A DNA stretch of 41,987 nt from Furfurilactobacillus siliginis (lineage in GTDB: Bacteria > Bacillota > Bacilli > Lactobacillales > Lactobacillaceae), in contig NZ_JQCB01000008.1 of assembly GCF_001437435.1 (NCBI RefSeq), positions 74,026-116,012 of the forward strand, read 5' to 3'. The position numbers and the translations under genes are program-made. Positions 17,885-27,700 of this stretch are shown piece by piece (the first letter of the stretch is position 1; the number at the start of each line of letters is the position of its first letter). The notes under the pieces were generated by a model. It saw nothing but the letters and a program-made list of their open reading frames with translations. It searched no databases and was not told the DNA's origin.

Positions 17885-18320
17885 GCTTATCACCGCCGTT
17901 TACCAATTTAATTTCATTTTCTAACATCTTGCCATGAAACGTTGGCTTGATGTAATTCACAAATATTCTGATGCAGACAATGACGCTGATACCAGTCATC
18001 CAACCTAACATACCCGTGTGAAGGTCATGCCAAACGAAGGCCACAGCAAACAGTGTCCACACAAATTGAAGACTACCGACCATAATTTGGCGAGCGTAGA
18101 ATCTGTGCAAATCCCAGATACCGACAATCAGTGCGAAAATTCCAATTGCCGTTAGAATCATCGGTACCCACGGATCATCTAGGTGGCCGAACATGCTGTC
18201 AATCCACAGATGATCATGTGCTGCAAAAGAGTTTTGAAAGTATTCTAGGTACCAGGCCATCCACAGGGTTTCGGCGCCTTGTTCAATCCAAAAATGATTC
18301 TTGAAAAATCTGACTGGCAT
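17877..18320 (-). CDS. Phage membrane protein of the lysis region
   Basis: A 147-residue protein with about three predicted membrane segments (near residues 52-70, 79-97 and 103-122) and an aromatic-rich N terminus. No family recognised. It starts behind a GGGGTGAGG-type ribosome site and overlaps the start of the next gene, so it belongs to the lysis cassette. Confidence 0.7.
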   Translation of the reverse strand: MPVRFFKNHFWIEQGAETLWMAWYLEYFQNSFAAHDHLWIDSMFGHLDDPWVPMILTAIGIFALIVGIWDLHRFYARQIMVGSLQFVWTLFAVAFVWHDLHTGMLGWMTGISVIVCIRIFVNYIKPTFHGKMLENEIKLVNGGDKRE

Positions 18321-18341
18321 AGCCTCACCCCTTTCACTCAG

Positions 18342-18482
18342 CTAATTGCCTTGAATAATCTCAGTACGTTCAGCATCGGTAATCCAACTAATGGAAACTG
18401 CTGTCTTTAACATGGTATCGTTCCAAACATCCGGCGTTGTTTCACGCCACGATTTAACAATCTCAAACATTGCACTATGCAT
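18342..18482 (-). CDS. XkdX family small phage protein
   Basis: A 46-residue protein with the XkdX pattern: an aromatic N-terminal helix, a Trp-Asn-Asp-Thr-Met segment, then a Val-Ser-Ile-Ser-Trp-Ile-Thr-Asp-Ala-Glu-type end. The ATG overlaps the stop of the preceding gene by 8 nt and has GGAGG upstream. XkdX proteins are regular neighbours of tail-fibre and lysis genes in Firmicutes phages; the function is unknown. Confidence 0.8.
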   Translation of the reverse strand: MHSAMFEIVKSWRETTPDVWNDTMLKTAVSISWITDAERTEIIQGN

Positions 18483-18864
18483 TTGTCTTTTCCTCCTTTT
18501 TGCCTGCCAGGGCTGTTGCTAATTGAGCGCCCAACTGAGCGTTGACCTGTGTTAAATTCGTTACTTTAGATGTGAGTACCGCAACTTGACCGCCAAGAAC
18601 AGCTGTCGCATCTGGTTCAGGTATGGCCGGCTCAACGTAATCAGGCTGTTGCTTCTGCCAGGCAAGGTGTTCCTCTAGCGTTGCTCCGGTAACGTGGCCA
18701 TTAGCTACCATTACTGGCTCATATGGTGAATTAGTTGGCGTTTCAAGTGTCTCGTACGCTTGACAAATATAATCTTGCGGAACAAGTTTCGAACGTAAGT
18801 GACCATGATTATCCGCGTAATACATCGGTACTTGAGAAATCTTTTGAGTTTGTTCGTTATCCAT
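18475..18864 (-). CDS. Phage tail-associated protein, unknown function
   Basis: A 129-residue protein. The N-terminal half is polar and contains Tyr-Tyr and Pro-rich turns; the C-terminal 40 residues form a likely coiled coil. The position between BppU and XkdX is typical of small tail-tip or fibre-assembly proteins in lactobacillus phages. No enzyme motif. The start follows a GGAGG site. Confidence 0.65.
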   Translation of the reverse strand: MDNEQTQKISQVPMYYADNHGHLRSKLVPQDYICQAYETLETPTNSPYEPVMVANGHVTGATLEEHLAWQKQQPDYVEPAIPEPDATAVLGGQVAVLTSKVTNLTQVNAQLGAQLATALAGKKEEKTNA

Positions 18865-18875
18865 ATTAGACCTCC

Positions 18876-19994
18876 TTAGTTGACGTAAAGCATGGTGCCA
18901 TTAACACCGATGTTCTTGCCGCCACTTGCCTTAATGACCAACTGTGAGGACGTATTAATGCTAGCCCCAAGCAAAGCCGTTGAACCGTTGGCAACACCCC
19001 AGATTGGAACATTAAAGTAGCTGTTATCAGTCACATCACCGACCCAATCAAGTGGCATGGCGACAACGGGAATGTCCCCATTCGAGCCATCTGGCAACCA
19101 GCAGGCGAGCGAGATGAAAATTAGATGCACGCCCATAAAGGTAACTTTGCGCATCCAAAAGCCTTGTGTGCCTTTCCATGCGTAAGCACCATTCAACCAA
19201 GCTGTCGCGTCATGCGTCCAACCGGTGTCACTGAACGTCTTGTAAAAGTTGATGAGCTGCTGCATGTCAAACCCATTGATGTGGATAGTCCCAGCAGCAT
19301 CTAGAATTTTTGCAGTCAGCAGGCCTGTAAATTGATTATGACCTGTCCACGTTTGGTCGCGAGACAGAACACCAACAGTATTGTCAGCAATCTTTTTAAC
19401 GAGGTCTTTTACGTCAGCGTCTGTAATATCGGCTGATTGCTTAGTAGTTGCGAGTGCCGTCAACAGTGGACCAATTCGGTTACTGACCAGGTCAATCATT
19501 TGGTCGACCTTCTGCATATACGTTTGAGCCTCGGGATTACTCAACATGGCAGAATCCTGTTCAGTCTCATAGACGATTGGTACAGAACTGACTACGGTAC
19601 CGTTATCGTCAATCATCCGTAGATACATATTCTTACTCAGGCCAACTGCCACATACGCTTGTGTTGGCACGCTAATGTTGATAAAGCCTGACTGTGGATC
19701 TTCTGCGTGCCAGTCGTCACCGAATTCAAGCGTGTTGTCCTCTGCATCCTTACCCACGATTTGTGGATATAGAGCACCGTAATTATATGGAATAACGTTG
19801 TTCGCATTGTTCCCATCACTCTTGACTAACTGCAGGTTAACCGGCCGATGATTATCCCCTTGCCGACCGTTCAGTTGCCTGATGGCAACTTCTTGATTAG
19901 CACCGTTCAGATTGAGATTAACTTGTTCGTAAATCCCATTCCAAGCAGCGGTTACGACTCCCTTTGCATTAGTCGGATCAATATTTGGAATCAT
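18876..19994 (-). CDS. BppU family phage baseplate upper protein
   Basis: A 372-residue baseplate/receptor-binding-apparatus protein. An N-terminal BppU-type domain (about residues 1-145), then a helical linker (about 146-200), then a beta-rich C-terminal head with Gly/Trp/Asn-rich segments that probably forms the trimeric receptor-contact part. AAGGAGG precedes the ATG at 19994; the longer in-frame start lacks a site. It follows the glycosidase gene with about 40 nt between. Confidence 0.82.
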   Translation of the reverse strand: MIPNIDPTNAKGVVTAAWNGIYEQVNLNLNGANQEVAIRQLNGRQGDNHRPVNLQLVKSDGNNANNVIPYNYGALYPQIVGKDAEDNTLEFGDDWHAEDPQSGFINISVPTQAYVAVGLSKNMYLRMIDDNGTVVSSVPIVYETEQDSAMLSNPEAQTYMQKVDQMIDLVSNRIGPLLTALATTKQSADITDADVKDLVKKIADNTVGVLSRDQTWTGHNQFTGLLTAKILDAAGTIHINGFDMQQLINFYKTFSDTGWTHDATAWLNGAYAWKGTQGFWMRKVTFMGVHLIFISLACWLPDGSNGDIPVVAMPLDWVGDVTDNSYFNVPIWGVANGSTALLGASINTSSQLVIKASGGKNIGVNGTMLYVN

Positions 19995-20037
19995 TTGTTG
20001 CCTCCTTTTCTCCATAAAAAATAGCCCTCAACAATGA

Positions 20038-21543
20038 CTATTCGAATTGTTCAATTAAGTTAATATTCTGAGTTAAGGCTGCAATCATTGAATTGTAGTC
20101 TTCTTTACGTAGCATCAACGTTCTCGGTATTGGCACATTGACTAGTTGCAGTTGATGACCAATTTTGCGAATTACAGTTGCTACTCGCTCCAATAATTCA
20201 ACAGACTGTTGCGAACCCTGAATAACCTGCAGCCGAAACTCACGACCTAATGTAGTCGCAGTAATTTGATCAACGTTTGCGCTGACATCCAAATCGGGAT
20301 AAACCTTTTTGAGCTTGGTCAGGCATGTGGTTGTGAACTGGGCAATTTGGCTGAAATTAGTATTCAGCACATCTTTTAAATGCCAGATACTATCAACCGT
20401 TACTAGTTTGATTGGTGCCGTGTACGTGCTCAACAATTGTGGTGAGTTCGTAATCGTATACGTATGGCCATTTACTGTCACTTGATGATCAGCACCGCTA
20501 GTCCAACCAATTAGCTTGTGTTCAGTGTCTTCAATGTAATCTAAAACAAAGTCAGCAGCATCATTGCCAACGCTGATTCGCTGATTGAAGTAGTAGCCTT
20601 TCAGTTCATGCAGCCAATACTTCAGAGAAGTTGCGGCTGGGTAAGCGTTCCAATCATGATCGAAAATTGCGTAACTACCATTATCGTCCTGGTATTCATC
20701 CCAAAGACCGTAATGTAGTACAAATGGTACTTGCATATAGTCAAAAATGAACCACGCCCGTGCAAGCCAATCAGCCTGTTGATTAGCGTCCATCGTTGAC
20801 CGATTGTAACTAAACTCCGTAATAACTAGTGGCAAAGTTGCGTTATCTGGCGTTGCCATTTCCTGCAGCAGAGACTCAGGTGAGTGTTGATAACCTGTAA
20901 AGCCGTCCTCTAGATAAGGATGCACAGAAACTGCATCACCAAAATTCATGAGTCCATCTTGAATCATCACATCCCATTCGTCTGCCCATTGACCCTTTTG
21001 CAAATCATAAGGGCCACGGAACAAATCCCCGTTTAAGAATATTGAACCAGGGTCGTATTGACGAACGTAGTTATACAAAACCTTGTCGACACTCAGCCAA
21101 TCCTTAATCAAGGAATGATCATAGTACGATGACTTACCATACCAAAATCCTGGGTTATTTGCTTCGTTAGAGGCATCCCAAATCAGGTTGCGACCGGCTA
21201 AATGTTGCACATAACGCTTATTCCAATCGTCCATATCGTGGATATGATTAGGATAATCGACTGCATCACCATTCAGTGCTGCACCAGCACCTAATGTTGT
21301 ACGGACTGCCATGCCTGCGTTCTGTGCCATGTCAAACGCACCATCAATAGCACCAACGTCATCATTAGCATTATCTGGACGTGAACCGATTGAGATTAGG
21401 CCAACGCCTAAATCTAAGGCCGCATCCAGCTGTTTTTTAAAGAAAACAGCGTTATAACCAGAATGATCGTATGGCCACAAGAACATACCGAATCGTTCAT
21501 TGAAAGGTTTGCGACGAGCCAATACATAAGATTGATTAATCAT
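20038..21543 (-). CDS. Tail-associated clan GH-A glycoside hydrolase
   Basis: A 501-residue protein whose first 330 residues look like a TIM-barrel glycosidase of clan GH-A (GH5/GH39-like). The acid/base pair Asn126-Glu127 is in WDASNEAN, a SVHPY block is at 206-210, and the nucleophile Glu243 is in LVITEFSYN. A small beta domain (about 345-380) and a helical C-terminal region follow. It is encoded among baseplate genes, so it is likely a virion-borne enzyme cutting a surface polysaccharide or wall glycan of the host. GGAGG lies 6 nt before the ATG; the start overlaps the upstream gene by 8 nt. The substrate is unknown. Confidence 0.8.
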   Translation of the reverse strand: MINQSYVLARRKPFNERFGMFLWPYDHSGYNAVFFKKQLDAALDLGVGLISIGSRPDNANDDVGAIDGAFDMAQNAGMAVRTTLGAGAALNGDAVDYPNHIHDMDDWNKRYVQHLAGRNLIWDASNEANNPGFWYGKSSYYDHSLIKDWLSVDKVLYNYVRQYDPGSIFLNGDLFRGPYDLQKGQWADEWDVMIQDGLMNFGDAVSVHPYLEDGFTGYQHSPESLLQEMATPDNATLPLVITEFSYNRSTMDANQQADWLARAWFIFDYMQVPFVLHYGLWDEYQDDNGSYAIFDHDWNAYPAATSLKYWLHELKGYYFNQRISVGNDAADFVLDYIEDTEHKLIGWTSGADHQVTVNGHTYTITNSPQLLSTYTAPIKLVTVDSIWHLKDVLNTNFSQIAQFTTTCLTKLKKVYPDLDVSANVDQITATTLGREFRLQVIQGSQQSVELLERVATVIRKIGHQLQLVNVPIPRTLMLRKEDYNSMIAALTQNINLIEQFE

Positions 21544-22792
21544 TTACTGCCTCCTCACTCAAAAATGACACGTCGATATAGATTTGATCACCGTTACCAG
21601 GATGACCTGATGGTGTCCCAACAATAAGCTGTGTACCAGTAGAATCGAAGGCGACCACGAATGCTTTTCCCCAACCACTACGAGTTATGCTACCAACTAC
21701 GTTTCCATATTGGCTAGTCAATGGTTTGGGAAGATTTGTAAACACGCCAGCTGTACTTGAAGAATAAGGCTCCATCTTCCTACCAGGCCTTACGGTTCCA
21801 TGTAGGGTAATCAACTGTGCGTTGGGACCAAATTTTACTGTCTCGTACGTGAATGGGGCGCCTAGTGTAAAACCGTTTAGTGGAGTAAATGTGACTGACT
21901 GTGAATCAACAGTTGGCTTTCTATTAATATCGTTCCAATCCAGCAATGGTTCGATTTGATGGTACAAGAACGGTCCATTCAAATCAGGCTTTGGAATAGC
22001 CGCAATTGCGGTCTTAACATAATCAGTAGTTGCTAAATTATTAGGACGTCCTTCTAGCGTAAGCGTCCAGATATACTTTGAGGGGTCGGTACTTTGACCG
22101 GGCACATTATCCGAGTAGATTCCCATGTAGATAGGATGTGCTTCAGATGGTGCTGGTGACCATGGATGGGCTACCGTGCCTTTTTCAAGCATATAATTTT
22201 TAGCATATCCAATACCAGCATCAACATCATTATCATGCTGAGATTGTGAATTATCATCATTGTAATGTTTCAGATAAAATGACACACGTTTAGCATCTGT
22301 AACATTATTCGGAACAGTAAAAGTGAATACATTCCTTTGATATTCATTAGCCGTATATGGAATGGTACCCTTTACTGACCAACTCCAATTATCATTGTAG
22401 ATGAATACCTGCAAAGGTTGTTTGTGGTTAGTAGCATTGGCATCAACTTTACCATACCAAGACATAGTATAAGTTTCGCCAGCTTCCAAGTGGTCAATAG
22501 TTAAACTTACATCACCAAATTTATAAGCCTTACCTTGTAACTCTACACTGCTGTTACTTATCAGATTCTGTCCGCCACCAACGTAGAATCCATCTTTACC
22601 ATCAGCACTATTGGCGTATGCAATGTGAGTATAGCTAGTTTTACCTTCTTCGCCTTTGATTGCATCAGCTAAGTCTTTCTGATTAACCAAATCGTTAGGC
22701 ATACCAAGAATAGCGTCCCATGCTGACCAAACAACTACCTTTTCGCCATCATCATTCTTTACCCAATAACGTTTATTAGTAATTGCTCTCAC
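21536..22792 (-). CDS. Putative carbohydrate-binding tail protein
   Basis: A 418-residue protein. After a short N-terminal region resembling tail-fibre linkers, residues of about 75-210 form a beta-sandwich of carbohydrate-binding-module style (the NLISNSS opening and an Ala-Gly-Glu-Thr-Tyr-Thr-Met-Ser-Trp strand are typical). The C-terminal part (about 290-418) is a second beta-rich domain. Translation starts at a GTG overlapping the upstream gene by 17 nt. Probably a baseplate component that attaches to cell-surface sugars, working next to the glycosidase. Confidence 0.65.
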   Translation of the reverse strand: MRAITNKRYWVKNDDGEKVVVWSAWDAILGMPNDLVNQKDLADAIKGEEGKTSYTHIAYANSADGKDGFYVGGGQNLISNSSVELQGKAYKFGDVSLTIDHLEAGETYTMSWYGKVDANATNHKQPLQVFIYNDNWSWSVKGTIPYTANEYQRNVFTFTVPNNVTDAKRVSFYLKHYNDDNSQSQHDNDVDAGIGYAKNYMLEKGTVAHPWSPAPSEAHPIYMGIYSDNVPGQSTDPSKYIWTLTLEGRPNNLATTDYVKTAIAAIPKPDLNGPFLYHQIEPLLDWNDINRKPTVDSQSVTFTPLNGFTLGAPFTYETVKFGPNAQLITLHGTVRPGRKMEPYSSSTAGVFTNLPKPLTSQYGNVVGSITRSGWGKAFVVAFDSTGTQLIVGTPSGHPGNGDQIYIDVSFLSEEAVND

Positions 22793-23903
22793 CGTCCATC
22801 TCGATTGAAATATGTGGTAACGCGCTTATATCGGCACGCTCAGCCTGAATATCTTTTACCTTGTCAGCCATGATGTTCAAACGCCGATGGCTGGCATTTT
22901 GTGTTTCCAAGAAGTTAGCCACCAAGTTGTTCAACGTAATCACAGTAGCCTTAGGACTAAACGGATACTCCTGTACCGCGACTGTTTCGATCATCGTCTG
23001 ATAGTGCGCCGGAAGCACCTGCAACATCCACATCTCGCCAAGTTGCGGTGAGTCCTTATTATTCATGGTTGCTGTAATCGTTGTTGGCGGTTCACTTTGC
23101 ATTTTTCCAAGTGCGTAAGTACGCATTGCATTAGGATCCGTAAAACGTTCATCAGAAATGTCGTCACCGTCACGTTGACCCCAGCGTTTAACACTATCAT
23201 CGTCCTGCACCATGAATGGCGGAAAGGCTGGTGTTGAACCAGCATCCCCGTTGTCGTTCTGTTTGCCAGATACCATGACTGTGTTAACAAGGTTGGAACT
23301 GTCAACGGCCAACGATACCTCATTCGAGTTGTTCTGGTAGCGAATCGCCATTTGAGTATCATGCTTCCACGAATTCTCATCGTAAAAGTGAATCGTCCGG
23401 CCATCCGGCCAAACAGCATAAACATCAAAATCCGAAATCAACGTGCTGATGCCATCAATCACCGAACATTTACCAAAATCAGTAATCACTGTGTTGGCAA
23501 ACGTTCCATGAATCTGATAATCAAAGCCCGTGTTCAGTCCGTCTAACAAAAAGGCCACAGCATCGTTCAAAGAGAACGTCACTGCACCTGCTTTCTGCTG
23601 TCGCTGTCGTCGGCCGTTCAGTTGGTAAAACACGTGTGTGGCCGTCACAGTTACCTCATGCGTGTCACCGTTCCAGTCGTCCGTCAATTGCTTGACGATA
23701 AACTCTTGATTGTTCCACCACACAGAATTCTCAATCTGTAGTAGCTCGAACCCAACGCTATTGTCGTCAAAGGCAACAAAGTCCAATTGATACTGGCTAT
23801 TACGTTGCCGAGTAACTTGAAAGCTGTCCCAATCAAAACAGTCCAGAACATCCGTGTACTGGCGTTGGATGTCCTGAACCACAACTTTATCTCTAGTGAT
23901 CAT
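22776..23903 (-). CDS. Tail-tip protein, prophage endopeptidase/Tal N-terminal family
   Basis: A 375-residue protein corresponding to the structural N-terminal domain of Tal/tail-spike proteins (T4 gp27-like hub fold) that closes the tail tube below Dit. It starts with MITRDKVVVQ-like residues typical of phage minor structural proteins and ends shortly after a small helical segment. Unlike many Tal proteins it has no C-terminal endopeptidase. Its ATG overlaps the Dit stop codon (ATGA-type coupling). Confidence 0.82.
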   Translation of the reverse strand: MITRDKVVVQDIQRQYTDVLDCFDWDSFQVTRQRNSQYQLDFVAFDDNSVGFELLQIENSVWWNNQEFIVKQLTDDWNGDTHEVTVTATHVFYQLNGRRQRQQKAGAVTFSLNDAVAFLLDGLNTGFDYQIHGTFANTVITDFGKCSVIDGISTLISDFDVYAVWPDGRTIHFYDENSWKHDTQMAIRYQNNSNEVSLAVDSSNLVNTVMVSGKQNDNGDAGSTPAFPPFMVQDDDSVKRWGQRDGDDISDERFTDPNAMRTYALGKMQSEPPTTITATMNNKDSPQLGEMWMLQVLPAHYQTMIETVAVQEYPFSPKATVITLNNLVANFLETQNASHRRLNIMADKVKDIQAERADISALPHISIEMDGESNY

Positions 23904-24727
23904 TGCAAATAAACAAAGGGAAAGGAAAATGTTATATCGGCATTGTTCAAGCCAGTAATTACAATGTCATTATTCCCTTTATTTAAGACGATGTGGCCGT
24001 AGTCTGTTTCTAAACTGTCGAGTTGACCGTTGAGAAACGCATGCACACCGTCTAAAACAAATTTATCCCCACTGTTCATCGAATGCGTGCATTTAAAAGA
24101 CGTTCCATTTGTCTGATTTTTCATTTCAAACGTTCCGGATCCCTTCACTGTGATTTTCAAACTATGCCGTTGTCGGTACGGGTCAATATTCACATCAGAA
24201 GGGTTGAAAACAGTAAATTCATTGCTATTAAAGTGATACACAGGTAGCTGCTCAGGCAACTCCAATCCAATTTGTAAAGCGTCCGGACTAGTAGCAAATT
24301 CATCACTGTTAACCAGCGAATACCACATGCCAGATACGTTGTCAAATTGAACATCAATCGTTGCATCGTCTGTATGGTTCAGCGGCTGGACTTCAAAAGG
24401 TTTGACAACCACATAGGCAACCTTGCCTGGGCTAATGCTGTCACGTATCCGAATTGGCGTCCGAGAGCTTAACAGTGAGTAAACTTTTGCGGCCGTTAGT
24501 TTAAAGTCATGAATGTCTAGGCCACGTGCGAACAAGTGTAACGTGACAGTAGACGTGTTGTAAGTGACGTTCTGTAACAGCTGACCGTCACTACCAGCAG
24601 ACTTCAAATAACTTGGTGTAATTTGTGGCGCAGAATTATCCATTCCGAGCACTCTCACAGAAGATAACTTATCGTGAATCTCAAATTCTGGTTCGCCTTG
24701 TTTCTTGATAAAGAATTTACCGTACAC
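23900..24727 (-). CDS. Distal tail protein (Dit)
   Basis: A 275-residue siphovirus distal tail protein. The N-terminal beta-barrel forms the hexameric ring at the end of the tail tube; the C-terminal galectin-like domain (about residues 150-275) contains the NDIVITG and FSFPFVYL strands. The position after the tape measure and before Tal is canonical. The start is probably GTG at 24727, 8 nt after AGGAGG; a TTG one codon earlier is possible. It begins 3 nt after the tape measure stop. Confidence 0.85.
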   Translation of the reverse strand: MYGKFFIKKQGEPEFEIHDKLSSVRVLGMDNSAPQITPSYLKSAGSDGQLLQNVTYNTSTVTLHLFARGLDIHDFKLTAAKVYSLLSSRTPIRIRDSISPGKVAYVVVKPFEVQPLNHTDDATIDVQFDNVSGMWYSLVNSDEFATSPDALQIGLELPEQLPVYHFNSNEFTVFNPSDVNIDPYRQRHSLKITVKGSGTFEMKNQTNGTSFKCTHSMNSGDKFVLDGVHAFLNGQLDSLETDYGHIVLNKGNNDIVITGLNNADITFSFPFVYLQ

Positions 24728-24730
24728 CAA

Positions 24731-27700
24731 TTACACCTCCTGAACTAAATTCTGATTGTCTAATACCTGACCGCGTTTCTGCATGGTTGTCAGCAACGCG
24801 TCAAACGCGTTTGCTGTTCTACCCTGTGGCTGGTTCTGGTTTTGATAGGCAAAGCCAACTAACACGTTAAGTGCATCTTCAATTCGGCCAGCAATCTGCT
24901 CTAACCGAAATAAGTCATTGCGACCAAACGAACTGCTTCCGTTCATCCCATCACGTGCGGCCATTGTTGCCGCAGTCTTGCCAAGCAGTTCATAACCACG
25001 ACTAGACTTAATCGTTGATAAAGGAATCATCATTTCGGCCATATTGTTTTCTCCTGCTTCAATAAATTGATGGGAAGAAATCAATCCACCATTGGCCATC
25101 ATTCTATGACCGCTCGGACTCCAGCCACGACGTACGCCGATTGGTGCTAAATCACTACGCCAATTCGAATCGTTTAATACAGCCATTGTTTGGTCTAGTG
25201 CCGAATGAATATTATTGTGATTACCAACTTGATACGCCTTCCAAGTTCCCAATTTATACTGATACAGCCCAACTGGTAATCCGGTACCATCGTGGTCATC
25301 AACCCCACCACCCGTTGCAGGATTAACGCCTGATTCATCAAAAGCCTGCCAATATAATCGACTAATGTCATGATCAGAAAGGCTTTGGTGCATCAATTCT
25401 CCTGCATGTTCAGCAATTTCCTTGAATGCATCTTTCGACATAGCACCGGCTGGGGAATTAGTATCTTCATTTAACTTATCGAATAGTTTTTTGAACCACG
25501 ATTCACCCGTCTTAATAATATAATGACCAGCTGGCTTTGCCATGTCTGCTACTAATTGACTTTGCACCTTAATTCCAGATGTGAATTTATCAAAAACGTT
25601 TGTAAGTTCGCCAACAGGATTTTTAAAGAACTTCTCAACTGCTTTTTCTTTATCACCTATCCATTTACCAACGTCATCGAATTTATCACCGATCCAACTA
25701 ACCGCTGAATCAATACCCTTAATCCAACCAGAACCATTAGCAAACTTTTGAATACCCATCATGTTCATTACACGTTTTGTATCTTTGGCGTTTACAACTG
25801 CATCCCCAGCGTCGAGATGTGCCATTATATTCGTTCCTTGAATGATTCCGGCACGTCCGTCACGCTTAACAATCATTTCTTTATTGCCAGTTTCCGGCGA
25901 ATCATGACCATCATTCAACAATGCAATTGTGTCTTCATTCAATCGACCGTTAGTCGTACCAGTTGCTAAACGCTTAATTGGCGAGATGGCTTTTTTGTCT
26001 CCACCTAAGAACGAAATAACGGAATCGATTCCATTGATCCCACCGTTAAGGAAGTCAATAACCCCATCAATACCGGATTTAGCAGCTGATTTAATGCCAT
26101 CCCAAATACCACTAAAGAACGAGCTAACATCCGACCAAATGTTGTGCCATACCTTTTGAATTCCTGACAGTGTGCTACTAATCCAATCGGACAGCTTTCC
26201 GAAGACATCAGTAACCTTATTCCAGATAGCATCCACAGGCTTAGAAACCAAACTAACCATTAGGTTCCATGTGTTGCTAGTCCATTTTTGAATGTTATTC
26301 CAGATGTTACTGATATCTTTACCTAATGTGGTGAACGTTTTAGTGACACCACGCCAGATGCTCGTGGCGGCATTAGATACAAATTTGGTAATACCATCCC
26401 ATGTTCGACTGGTGAGATTTTCCAGCCCTTTCCATGCGTTGGTGACAAACTTTACAACATCATTAACCGGTTTTGAAACAGCTCGACCGGTGGCTGCCCA
26501 TTGACGCTCTGTGGTTTTAACGACAGTGCCCCATAGTTCACCAACAAACTTACCGATTTTACCGAAAACATTAGAAATAAACTTCCAAATTGCTTCAACA
26601 GGCTTGATGACAGCAGCTTGAATAACAGTCCAAGTCGCTTTTGTTACTTTAATCATTGCCTGCCAAACAACTTCCATTGGTTTTTGAATCTTTTTCCAGG
26701 CAGCGACTAATGTTGCAGCCAATAAAACAATCGGAGCTAAGGCAACAATCTTGATTCCTTCAAAAGCAATCTTTGTCGCCTTCTTCAATCCATCCCAAAT
26801 GGCACCAACTACTTTACCAATTGGCTTCAAAGCATTAGCTATGGTACTAATAACGCTGTCTGCCCACTTCTTGAACCCCTTATTGTTGTCGTAGAGAAAC
26901 TTAATACCACCAGCAATCGGGTTAACAATCAATAGTGCGACACCCTTCCAGTTCTTCTTGAACCAGTCAATCGCGCTGGCAAAGCCATCTTTTATGGCTT
27001 TGCCAGCCTTACCGGCTTCCTTGCCAAGTGATTGTTCCCAACCAAGCTTGCCAGTGAATAACTTTCCAATAGCATCAATAGACTTCTTGGCTACTTTTAC
27101 CATGCCATCGAAGCCTTTTTTGAATTCTTTTCCGATTCCATTGATGAAATCACGGAACTTCTCGTTGTGCTTGTATAACTCAAAGAGAGCCACACCAACA
27201 GCTACTACTGCAGCAGCAATCGCAACAAATAGATTAGCCTTCATAGCAACGTTCAAAGCTTTCTGAGTAATAGCCGCTATTCCTTCTGCATCGCTAACCC
27301 CTTTTAATGCTGCAGTCACACCGCCTATACCCTTGGCAAGCCCTGTGATACCACTCATTAACTTGGCTGTAGCAAATGCTCCAATCAACGCGGCACCGAC
27401 TGCCTTAACTGCCGTTTGATGTTTAGAAATTCCAGCAAGCAATCGATTCAGATTTTTAAGTGGATCGGTACTCTTATGCGCATTTCCAAATAGCAAACCA
27501 AATGCGTCGGCAATAGTATTGATTGTCCCAGCGACAGCAGACCATGCACCGGAAAATAGCATTTTGGTGATTTGTGCTAGGCTGCCAATAATTCCACCAA
27601 TATCGGCTTGATGCTTTGATACATAACCGATTAATTTTGAAGCTTCATCAGCAATGTGCGCGATTCCTTGTGCTAATGAATCAACAGCACCTTTCATTGC

